A stretch of DNA of 64,000 nt, from the NCBI GenBank assembly GCA_022315425.1, contig JAIUPT010000015.1, positions 186,001 to 250,000 of the forward strand. Reading direction: 5' to 3'. The position numbers were made by a program, and so were the translations under genes. The stretch is from Pseudevernia furfuracea. Lineage: Eukaryota; Ascomycota; Lecanoromycetes; Lecanorales; Parmeliaceae. The notes under the pieces are model-generated. The model was given only the letters and a program-made list of their open reading frames with translations. It was not told the origin of the DNA and did not search any database. Positions 55,759-64,000 of the stretch are shown piece by piece; positions within the stretch are counted from its first letter, which is position 1; each line of letters starts with the position of its first letter.

Positions 55759-57693
55759 TCAAAGTTTCAAGACTTCTTTGAATACTTCTACAATGGGATC
55801 CAGATGGCGATCCCTCGCCTTCTCAAACGGGGTTTCCTCGTCCTCGTCGGGAAGGTCCGCGTCGGCGCCACTTTCCAGCAAGAACCTGACCACGGCGTCG
55901 TGATTCTTCTCCGCGGCCAGGGCGAGCGGCGTGTTTCCCTTCTTATCTTGTGCATTGATATCCGCGTTATTCTTGAGCAAGAGCTTCGCGATGACCTTGT
56001 GCCCTTTGATCGCGGCGAGAGACAGCGCAGTCCTTCCCTCGTTGTCTGCATGCTTCACGTTGGCACTTTTGTCAAAGAGCATCCTGACACACTTAGTATG
56101 GCCAGCGTCAGCTGCTCGCAGTAGAGGCGTCTGGCCCGATTTATCAGGGATTTCGAGATCGATGCTAGGCTGTTTGAGGAGCAATTCGATCGACTCTTCG
56201 CTACCTTCAGCTGCGGCCCACGAGAGCGCGGTTTTGTTCTCATCTTTAGGAACGTTCGGATTCGCCCCGGCATCCAGAAGCATCTTCGCTGCTGAAAGAC
56301 GCTTGCGTTGAACGGCCTGATACAATGGTGTCTCTCCCCAGCGACCCTGGCCGTTGATCTCGATATCCTTCCTTTCGAGGAACATTCCTAGGATTTCGTC
56401 TCCGGCGGTAGATGCCAACCATAACGGCGTCTGGTTGTAGGTAGTATCACACTGGTTCGGGTTGACATCTGCTCTGTCAAGTAAGAGCTTCACAACCTTT
56501 TGGTGCCTTTCGAAGATCGTTTGCAATAACGGCGTGAAACCATCTTTCGATACCGCGTCAGGGTCAATGCCGTTCTGCTGTAGCAAGAGCTCTACGATTT
56601 CGTGGTGACCATTGTTGGCAGCTTTGAAGAGGGCAGTTTGCCCAGTATAGTCCCTTTTGTTTGGATCCACAGTTGACTGCTCGAGTAGCAGCTTGACCAC
56701 AAGCAAGTGCCCACCTTCTGCTGCAAAGTGCAGCGGTAATCTGTCACCCACGGTGCCCTTCAGAGGATCAGCTCCCCTCTCAAGTAGAATGTCGACGATT
56801 TTCAGTTGGCCGTGTTCCGCTGCTCGCACCATCGGCGGCCATCCGACATTGTCATGCGCATGAACATCAACTCCTTCATCTAACAGGAGTTCTACTTCTT
56901 CGACGTCGCCCTTTCGGATGGAATAGAAAAGCAGGTTTCGGAACTTCCTGTCGATCTCAGCGTTGATGTCGTCCTTGTCATCTTGGCCGTATTCCGGTAG
57001 CGTTGGCTTCATACGAGCTGCCAGCTCTCGTAGGAACTCAAGATCGGGCACGTTCTGATATCTTTGGGTCGCATCGTGTAGCAATGTATCTACGGATTGC
57101 TTCATCTGAGATTGTATGGAAGAGTTCAGTAGATCATGCAGGCGCTGTACGAAATGTGCAATATCGTCAATAAGATGCTTCATGCTCTGCTTATCCACAG
57201 CAGCCCACCATAATTTCTTCGGGTGACTGTTTTTGGCTTGAATGACCTTGGCTGCAGCAGTCGATGAGGACTTATCGCCTTGGCCGAACAACCTCTTGAA
57301 GCGGCTGGCCGAAGTCTTTTCCTCATCCTTGGAAGCGTTCGCTCCCATGAGTGGCGGAGCTCTCTCCAACAAGACGAGATTGTATTTCTCCTTCAGCAAT
57401 TTAGTATCATTGGTGAGATTCTCCAGATGCTGCAAGGTATCCGTCACGAGCTTCCAATCCATAAGCATATCCGCCCGGGACGGGTCCTGTAAGCTGACCT
57501 TTTCCGCCCACTGTTCCAGTCGAAATTGCTCCCAGTCGAGCATGGAGCGGAAAATTTCTGCATCCCGCCCCAGGTTGCCGGCTGTCGAGAGGAGGACGAA
57601 GCCTTTGACGCATCCGTCGAAGATCTGAAAAGAGAAGCCGATGATACTCACAAGCGTTGCTGCTGCGCCGACGGCCTCGAGTCCGGTCGCCAT
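55759..57693 (-). CDS. HeLo-like domain plus ankyrin-repeat protein
   Basis: Single exon, ATG 57693, 644 aa; an upstream in-frame extension to 57990 has no ATG before this one that fits a domain. Residues 1-about 200 (GLEAVGAAATLVSIIGFSFQ, FVLLSTAGNLGRDAEIFRSM, LDWEQFRLEQWAEKV) resemble the HeLo domain of HET-S-type proteins, the helical bundle that permeabilises membranes in fungal incompatibility. Residues about 265-640 are some eleven ankyrin repeats (for example GWPPMVRAAEHGQLKIVDIL and NTPLALAAEKNHDAVVRFLL). No NACHT or NB-ARC lies between. The ankyrins probably sense or bind a partner; a link to regulated cell death is inferred from the N-terminal domain. Confidence 0.82.
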   Translation of the reverse strand: MATGLEAVGAAATLVSIIGFSFQIFDGCVKGFVLLSTAGNLGRDAEIFRSMLDWEQFRLEQWAEKVSLQDPSRADMLMDWKLVTDTLQHLENLTNDTKLLKEKYNLVLLERAPPLMGANASKDEEKTSASRFKRLFGQGDKSSSTAAAKVIQAKNSHPKKLWWAAVDKQSMKHLIDDIAHFVQRLHDLLNSSIQSQMKQSVDTLLHDATQRYQNVPDLEFLRELAARMKPTLPEYGQDDKDDINAEIDRKFRNLLFYSIRKGDVEEVELLLDEGVDVHAHDNVGWPPMVRAAEHGQLKIVDILLERGADPLKGTVGDRLPLHFAAEGGHLLVVKLLLEQSTVDPNKRDYTGQTALFKAANNGHHEIVELLLQQNGIDPDAVSKDGFTPLLQTIFERHQKVVKLLLDRADVNPNQCDTTYNQTPLWLASTAGDEILGMFLERKDIEINGQGRWGETPLYQAVQRKRLSAAKMLLDAGANPNVPKDENKTALSWAAAEGSEESIELLLKQPSIDLEIPDKSGQTPLLRAADAGHTKCVRMLFDKSANVKHADNEGRTALSLAAIKGHKVIAKLLLKNNADINAQDKKGNTPLALAAEKNHDAVVRFLLESGADADLPDEDEETPFEKARDRHLDPIVEVFKEVLKL

Positions 57694-58356
57694 GTCCGCA
57701 GGCTGGAGATGTAAGTAGTTGTGGACAAAAGGGGGAAGGTCACTCAGGGGAAAATCGGTTGGAGGTCTAAAAGCAGAGCTAGGCCGGATAGAGTAGAGTA
57801 TGGGCAGAATAAGCGAGTCGTTTTGGCACCCAACTATTATTGGGAGATCTCTCATTTCATTTTGTAGATATCGAGGTCTTTTGTCTCCGAAAGTTATAAT
57901 ATTAATTGTGAGGCCAATGCGTTTCTCAACTGTTACCCGGTAGGTCAATAATAAATAATAAGCTTCTAGGATTAGGAACTCAACATTCAATTATATGAGG
58001 ACCTTGTCCAAGAAAAAACCGCCTCACCCCGCCCCATTGCGCAGCGTAAATTTATAAGAAGTACTTTATATATACGAAAGTAATACTTTATAGCGAAGTT
58101 AACGAATTTAACTCGTAGAACTAGAACTAGTCTAGAGAATAATAGCAAGTAAGGTAAGTAAACAATTAAATCGTTATGAGCTAGAGTTAAGGCTGAATAC
58201 TCTAGCGAGTCTTGGCAAGCAGAGTTTTCATCTTAAGTAGACTTTCTACTACTTCATAGAAGAATCCAATATATACATCCTCCATCAACTCCAACACCTG
58301 TCTGTTGTACTCTTTTTCTGTTCTTTGCACTGCCTGGCACAGATATCGAAAAATGA
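57694..58356. other. Intergenic region, partly AT-rich
   Basis: Promoter side of the HeLo-ankyrin gene and 3' side of the GGPP synthase gene. The stretch 58040-58200 is AT-rich and resembles the RIP block in texture; no element could be named. Confidence 0.45.
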
Positions 58357-59735
58357 CTAACCCAAGCTCAACTTGTTCAACAAGCCCCCGATCTTGTCAT
58401 TCGATGCATCAATCTTTCCAACTACCATCTGCGCCTGCTGATGGAGCTCCTCCAACATGGCCTTTGTGTAATCTATGCTCTTGGTCTGTGTCCGCATATA
58501 CCATAAGGCATGATTCTTGAGCCCAGGGTCCATGGTCCGCATCCTGAGGATGTTGAGAAGCTCGTTGTTGTATGTAGGCGAGCTGTGGATCGAGTGGATC
58601 ACTGGCAGCGAAAATTTGCCCTCGGTCAGATCCTCACAAAACCCTTTCTCTGCGGTCATCTGGAACAGGGTTTTTAGCACTCATGATCGGGGTCCAGAAG
58701 AATGGAAGAAGGGACTGACCTGCTCAGAGCAAAGATTGTTGTAATCATCCCGAATCTGAAACATCAAGCCTATCAAATCCGTTAACGGCAAGATATCGTG
58801 CGTTGTCGAGCTGGCACTCTGCATCAACCTGGCTGCCAGCCGAAACAAACCCCCTGTCTTGTTCGAGATCATCAGTAAGTATTCATCCTCTGTCGGTACG
58901 GTCATAGAATCACGCCAGAACAGCTCGATGCCTTGCCCACGGTGCAGATTCAACATCTCTTCGTTGTAGATGCGGGAGGCTTCCAAAGATTTGTCCAAAT
59001 GGAGAAGCTCTTGTTGTGCGAGAAAATACGCATAGTTGGCTGCGTTGATGCTCTGGGCAGTGCCAAAGATGCAGTGCGCTGCCGGAAAGCCACGCCTCAA
59101 TTGGGAGCCGTCTTGAATGTCATCGATCCTAAAACACTCGGTATCTCTTCGTGAAGCAAGGGCCACCGTTTTTGGACTTACAAGAGAGACGCGTTATGGA
59201 GCATTCCCACGACTCGATCAATGATGTTGAGCGATCGCGCATCAACTTGCAACCACACATTGAAGGCAGCTAGTACCTGTGTACGAAAGTTCTTGCCGGG
59301 CAAAGACACCACGTAGTCAAATGGCCTGGTGATAGCCTGTAGTTCAGGTCAGTATGATGGCTAGGTGAAGCTCATGTGTGCGCAACAAACCTTTTCGCTT
59401 TGTTCCGTCCATACTCCGGACAAGCTCAGAATCTTCCTGCGGCTGGGACTATTCTCGCTCTCAACGCTTGATTCAGGTGTCAGCGATCGAGGCGTCTGCG
59501 TTTCTGTCTCTGCTGCTGTCTCTGCTGCTGGGTCAAGTCTGTCAGGAGGAGAGGATGCCATGGATGAAAGCATTTCTTGGTCTGCGGCGGACTCATGCGC
59601 CCTCTGACTCATTGCGGTTGGCATATCTGATGTGCCAATCTTCGACTCTCTCTTTATCGTTTTAGGGGAATCGATACTGATTTCCATGTTTTCGCTGAGC
59701 TTTGGCAACGTGAGGAGCCTTGATGGAAGAAACAT
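58357..59735 (-). CDS. Geranylgeranyl diphosphate synthase-type polyprenyl synthetase
   Basis: Four exons (59735-59391, 59336-59182, 59128-58720, 58659-58357) give 403 aa. A Ser/Pro/Glu-rich N-terminal extension of about 115 residues precedes the catalytic core: PGKNFRTQVLAAFN, the first Asp-rich motif IDDIQDGSQLRRG (Asp169, Asp170, Asp173), AHCIFGTAQSINAANYAYFL, HRGQGIELFWRD and the second motif FQIRDDYNNL (Asp294, Asp295), then LTEGKFSLPVIHSI. This is the normal short-chain trans-prenyltransferase set, and the DDxxD with few residues before it suits C20 (GGPP) synthesis. The second intron lies directly before the first Asp-rich motif. It is transcribed away from a terpene synthase gene at 60169, suggesting it supplies that enzyme rather than carotenoid or protein prenylation. 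Confidence 0.88.
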
Positions 59736-60168
59736 TCAAAGGACGTGGAAGAGTCCTGCGAACATGAGGAACAAGTTTTTCAGAGGCTGTGAGGGGTGGT
59801 ACTGACACTGTGTCTTTTGTCCCACCAGACATTCTACACAGGCCGGTTTTTAATATCCGGACAGCTAGTCCATTTGCGGATAGCGCGAAGACCCCTTTAC
59901 GCCTCTCATCTGTCTATTTCTACATACATTTCGCAAATAGGTGAGACGTGTAAAGGTGTGCGCGCTATCCGAAAATGGACTAGCTGTCCGGATATTAAAA
60001 ACCGGCCTGTGTAACACTGAGCGAGCTCGACACACAATGTTCCCAATGTTTCACAAGCCGGAAGCCTGGGTGCCATCAGTTCACAGCTCTCGCTCTCGTC
60101 TGAATACTGCAATACTCGGCCTACCGCTTGTCCAATCCTTTTCATCGCGACTGGCAGACCTTCTTACC
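59736..60168. promoter_or_regulatory. Divergent promoter region of the terpene gene pair
   Basis: About 430 bp between the two start codons (GGPP synthase on minus, terpene synthase on plus), mostly taken up by a palindromic element at 59835-60013. If the terpene synthase starts at 60037 the gap shrinks to 300 bp. Confidence 0.6.
59835..60013. mobile_element. 179-bp MITE in the shared promoter
   Basis: The arms cacaggccggtttttaatat, ccggacagctagtccattt and cggatagcgcg at the left are repeated inverted at the right (cgcgctatccg, aaatggactagctgtccgg, atattaaaaaccggcctgtg), about 53 bp each, with at most one or two mismatches. Both ends lie at TA (59835 and 60012), the target of Tc1/mariner-type MITEs. 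The near-identical arms suggest a recent insertion that escaped RIP. Confidence 0.88.
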
Positions 60169-61256
60169 ATGGGTTTTGTATGGTCACGTCAAGTTGCACC
60201 CTACGTTCCTTGCGACAAGCCACCTCCAACTATTTTCGACATTCAATGCCACCCTCGAGCAGACTCGGTCTGTGCCGAACTCGATAGCTTCTTCATGGAG
60301 CATTGGCCGTTCAAGAGCCAGAAAGAGAGGAACAGATTCTTCGCCTCCCAAACCAACCGCTGGTCATGTTTTGTTTTTCCCATGGCTGAGGATGACCGTC
60401 TTCTGGATACGGTCAAAGTGAATACACTATTTTTCCTCCTTGATGGTAAGTCTGCTCGTTGGTCCCACCTGATCAAGTCTGTAGGCTCATATTATTTGTG
60501 AAAGACGTGGCAGAGGACATGAGTGTTGAAGAAGGTAAGGAGCTATACAAGAGGTTGATTCCGATCGCCACGGGCCAGAAGCTTCCAAACCGTAGCGACC
60601 CTTACGAATGGATTACCTACGACGTTTTTACGAGTATGCGTGCTTGTGACAAAGAACTCGCAGATCAAGTGCTCCAGGGGGCTTTGTCATGCATCACTGC
60701 GCAGGTTGACTCGGCGCGCGTTGCGTGTCCAGACATGGGATCTTTGCTTCGGCAGCGGATCAAGGAAGGTGGCGTCGCGTGAGTACCTTCCCTCCCTGTA
60801 TCTCTTGATTTACAACGTTGATGAAAAATCCATTCAAGCTTTGTCGCAGCCGGTGTACGATACAGCTCGCGGCTACGCGTGCCCGACGAGACGCTGAAAT
60901 CGCTGGACGCGATCCACGAGAGCTACGGAAAACTCGCCATCACCGTCAACGATATCCACAGCTTCGACAAAGAACTCCATTTTTGGAACAAGGACCACAA
61001 AGAAGGTGCGAAGTTGGTCAACATCGTGAACACAATGTCTATAGATGCCGGGGTATCATATGGCGCAGCAAAACGAATCTTGTGGGTCCTGTGTCGAGAG
61101 TGGGAGATTGATCTTCAGGCGATGGTGGCAAAAGTGCTGGGAGATGAGGGGGGAGCTGATCCAGTTCTAAAAAAGTATCTCAAGGGTCTGGAGTTGGTGC
61201 TGGGTGGCAATGAGTGTTGGAGTGAGACTACCGAGCGTTATCATTTTCTTGACTGA
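60169..61256 (+). CDS. Class I terpene synthase
   Basis: Three exons (60169-60445, 60505-60778, 60839-61256) give 322 aa; an in-frame ATG at 60037 would add 44 residues, but 60169 has the better context (accATGg) and sits before the family-typical N-terminus. Metal-binding motifs are complete: DDVAED (Asp92-Asp97) right across the first intron, and the NSE triad NDIHSFDKE (Asn221, Ser225, Glu229), with the terminal RY pair (Arg317-Tyr318). Length fits stand-alone fungal class I cyclases. Such enzymes ionise FPP or GGPP; the divergent GGPP synthase neighbour favours GGPP, hence a diterpene, but the fold alone does not decide. No P450 or other tailoring gene is visible between 58 and 62 kb. Confidence 0.88.
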
Positions 61257-62402
61257 GTTTTGAAGCTCATTTACGATCGGACATGGCTATGTTTAGCCAA
61301 AGGTTGAGAATTTTCATGCACTGTTACGACACAGACTAGTGGGTCTATAGGGGTAGCCAAAAAATTGAATGAGAAGGATGATGGAGTTTGCTACTTTGCG
61401 CCATTTCAGAATATCGGGGTAATTGGGTTCTGGATCGGGTCATTTCCTCCTTACATCCCCGGGTCGTCACTCGGAAAACCCGCCAGAATCTGGAGCCGTT
61501 CGGGTGTGAGATAGAGTACTTACTGTCAACAGCGCTTGCTTGTCAAATGTGGGATAATTCCCTAGCCACTTGTTGCTACTGCTGCGACGGACTTCGGACT
61601 TTTTTCAGATTATCCCGAAGCTGTGTATCTATTTTCGCGTCATAACATCTCCTGTCCGCCATCACGGGCCTCTTCGGTAGAGCGCCGCGTCACATCCCTG
61701 ATCGGAGTAGAATAAAGGTCGCTTGCCATAATCTGCTTCGGGAAGGCTCCCGATAGGCCATGCAAGGACCAATCATCTTCAGCCTTACTTCGGTGGAGCA
61801 GGCGGAGCGGCTGAGACTCCGGATTTTCGTTTCCAGCGAATGCGGTTCCGAAAGATTTTTTTTCGTAACCAACGCTTCACAGTGGGCAAATGCATGGCTT
61901 GAACGGAAGCACTCGGGGTCTTAGATTGACATGGCTCCCTGTGGGGTGCATAATCACTGCTCGGGAGGGTGGTGTTTCTCTCGGTCCATTCACCTCAAGT
62001 TTCGGTCTCTGATAGTTGGTATTCGTAAGGTCCGAACACTACGCCTTCACCTTCTCTCGAGACGAGCAAAGCCGCCGTTGGTCCGTCAAGCGGGGGTTGT
62101 ACACGTCAATCAATACTGAATCGACAATGTCCGTGACAAGTCCGCAAGGAACAGCCTACTGATTCTCTAGAAGTCAACCACAATCTCAACCCCAGCTGAA
62201 TGGGATCCAATGTGCCGATATCGCTCTCCTATCTCATCCGAGCAAATACAACGATATGACGACCATGGTGGACGAAAATCATGTTCGGACAGGTTCGAAG
62301 GAGGGATAGACTTAGTCCGTGCCCGAACTCGAGCCTGTATACAAAATTATGTTGTCGTAATGGTGGATAGATGTCTTCCATATTGTCAAGGGTTCACACG
62401 AA
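61257..62402. other. Intergenic region
   Basis: 1.1 kb between the terpene synthase and the second SEC14-like gene. Short ORFs resemble nothing; no repeats noted. Confidence 0.5.
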
Positions 62403-64000
62403 ATGCTGAATATTCCTTCATCTCTCAGCTATCCGATGAAAGTTGTCGTCGATATGTCGATCCTGGACCTCGCCCTAGTAGCCATGATGATGTGCCTCCT
62501 ACGGTTTTTCAGGTACAGACATGAGTCAAAAACTGTAGAACCGGAACGAGTCGAATCACAGCCGGTGGAGTCGATACCTCCAAGCCCACCGCAGATTCCA
62601 CCATTCAAAATGTACATCACGCCGCCATCTACGCCGCCGAAAGAGCATTCAAACCGAGAATTAGGAGAAGTATCATCTTCTGAGACAGCCGTCAGTCACC
62701 AGGGAGAAAAGCAGAAGACAGACTCATTTTCGTCTCCTCGGTCCTTCCCACTGAGCGGGCAATCAAGCAAGATGGCCGAAGACGCAGCACCTCCTAGCCC
62801 ACCTGCCTCTATGAGCAGCAAGAAGAGCATCCAAAGCAGTGCAAGTACAAAGGGTGATACAACGGGTAAGCCCATCAAAAGGCGGTCGACACAGGAAGAC
62901 TCTGCGTTTAATTCTTTCAAGAGGCTCTGTGAGGCACATGGCCTTTTGAAGAGACCTGCAGGCTTGGGCGAGCACGATGTGGTTGATGGAATCAATGACG
63001 AGGCTACCCTTCTGTGTGTGTCTTATTCCACCAATCGAATCAATCTCGTCTTCACTAGGATGTTGTGTGGGAGTACCAACCCGATTGCCAGACGCTTCTT
63101 CTATGCCAAGCAATGCGACGTCTCCGTAGCCCACCGACAGTTCAAGGAAGTCTCCCCAGCCCGTGAGGTTAATCGGCTCTGCTCCTTCTACGAGAAAATG
63201 GACGTCCACGCCTATGAGGAAACAAGAAATCTGGTAAGCCCACCCGCTCATCCATATTGCACGACCACTGAAAAACTTCACATATTATCCCCATTGGATC
63301 GGCCGCAGGGACAAGAAAGGCCAACCGAATTGCATGTTCAATTTCGCGAAGCTTGACTCTAAGACCATGGCCGCATTCAAGGAGTCTTCCGCCAAGATGG
63401 AGGTCGAGAGATCGGACTTGAAGATGCCGAGCATCGTTTCGACGGAGATGTTACGAGCTTTTACCATATTTGATACGCTCACCCGGTTCTTCATGCCGCC
63501 GTGCTCTGCGGTACCCAGCAGGAAGTATCCCGATATAGCAGCCACAAAGATGCTATGCGTCGTCGACATCTCAGGTATGGGGCTTCGTCGGTTTTGGAAT
63601 ATGAGGGGGTATATGCAGGATGTTGCTAAGCTGGTTGGGATCAACTATCCTGAGATTCTCGATCACGTTTTGGTACGTCTGCCGCATCAAGTTCCCACTT
63701 CCAGTCCTTGTTCACAAAGACAATATCGCTAACTAGTATATACCAGGTCATCGAAGCGCCTTCCTACTTCCCAACGGTCTGGAGCTGGATCAAGAAGTGG
63801 GTGGACCCGAACACGGTCAAGAAACTCCACATCTTGCAGCCCTCCGAGGTTCTGCCTACGCTGCAGCAGTATGTTGATATGCCGAACATTGCCAAGAAAT
63901 TTGGCGGGGACTTCGAGTATGAGCACGGCATGCGGCCTAAGCTTGATGCTGAAGTTAGTGCGGTACTGAAGTGGCTACCGCCGAACGCTTCGCTACCTAT
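62403..64000 (+). CDS. Second SEC14-like CRAL-TRIO protein, 3'-truncated by the window
   Basis: Exons 62403-63013, 63092-63233, about 63289 or 63318 to 63672, and 63747-64000 (continuing past the window). The N-terminus has a hydrophobic segment (about residues 12-36) and a long Pro/Ser-rich linker, then FNSFKRLCEAHGL, DEATLLRFFYAKQCDVSVAH, a CRAL-TRIO core with MLCVVDISGMGLRRFWNMRG, INYPEILDHVLVIEAPSYFP and VWSWIKKWVDPNTVKKLHIL, matching the product of 47885-49586 block by block. The acceptor of intron 2 is unusual: the codons for YPHWIGR (63285 on) have no AG in front; the nearest in-frame AG (gacaag at about 63312-63317) would drop some ten residues. It is either a spliced variant or a damaged paralogue. 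Confidence 0.78.

Noticed and set aside
57694..57990. N-terminal extension of the HeLo-ankyrin frame
   Set aside because: The extension begins at a TTG and lacks domain resemblance; ATG 57693 starts exactly at the family-typical N-terminus.
1..64000. CRISPR arrays, bacterial promoters or ribosome binding sites
   Set aside because: Spliceosomal introns and fungal protein families show nuclear fungal DNA; tandem repeats present are micro- and minisatellites without spacers.

Overview
The window looks like nuclear DNA of a filamentous ascomycete (Pezizomycotina). Its genes have short introns (about 50-160 nt) with GT-AG borders, its proteins belong to typical Pezizomycotina families (LaeA-like methyltransferase, fungal rhodopsin-like 7TM protein, WSC protein, SEC14-like proteins, HeLo and ankyrin proteins), and it carries a large AT-rich block whose decayed elements differ by C-to-T and G-to-A transitions, the footprint of repeat-induced point mutation (RIP). 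No tRNA, rRNA or CRISPR was seen. All exon borders were read by eye.

Layout. 1-5360: a composite of short-LTR retroelements. A gag-only element has LTRs at 1-194 and 5167-5360, and a second, smaller element (2963-5164) sits inside it. Both carry what looks like a Tf1-type self-priming signal. 5361-18600: a RIP-mutated AT-rich block without intact genes. It holds remains of a tyrosine-recombinase retroelement in the order RT, RNase H, recombinase on the + strand (9543-16960). That element is interrupted by a minus-strand Ty1/copia element (9945-15516) flanked by a 5-bp target duplication. Hairpin elements occur around and inside it. 18600-24000: a caspase-fold cysteine peptidase gene, a 1.1-kb inverted-repeat element and a DJ-1/PfpI-like gene lacking the nucleophile cysteine.

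24900-38250: a Ser/Thr-rich WSC cell-surface protein, an ICL/PEP-mutase family enzyme, a DUF1275 membrane protein, a fungal transcription-factor-like protein, a small beta-carbonic anhydrase and a fungal rhodopsin-domain membrane protein. 38870-40560 holds a frameshifted ankyrin-protein pseudogene. 42858-44030 is a Gfo/Idh/MocA oxidoreductase. 44031-47884 is gene-poor and carries a striking set of interleaved inverted repeats.

47885-64000: a SEC14-like lipid transfer protein, a LaeA-like methyltransferase with two microexons, a class-V aminotransferase/cysteine-desulfurase-like protein, a HeLo-ankyrin protein, a divergent pair of GGPP synthase and class I terpene synthase genes that looks like a minimal terpenoid locus with a MITE in the shared promoter, and a second SEC14-like gene cut by the window end. 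Apart from the terpene pair there is little sign that neighbouring genes form one pathway. The two genes with possible links to fungal regulated cell death (caspase-fold peptidase, HeLo-ankyrin) are far apart.
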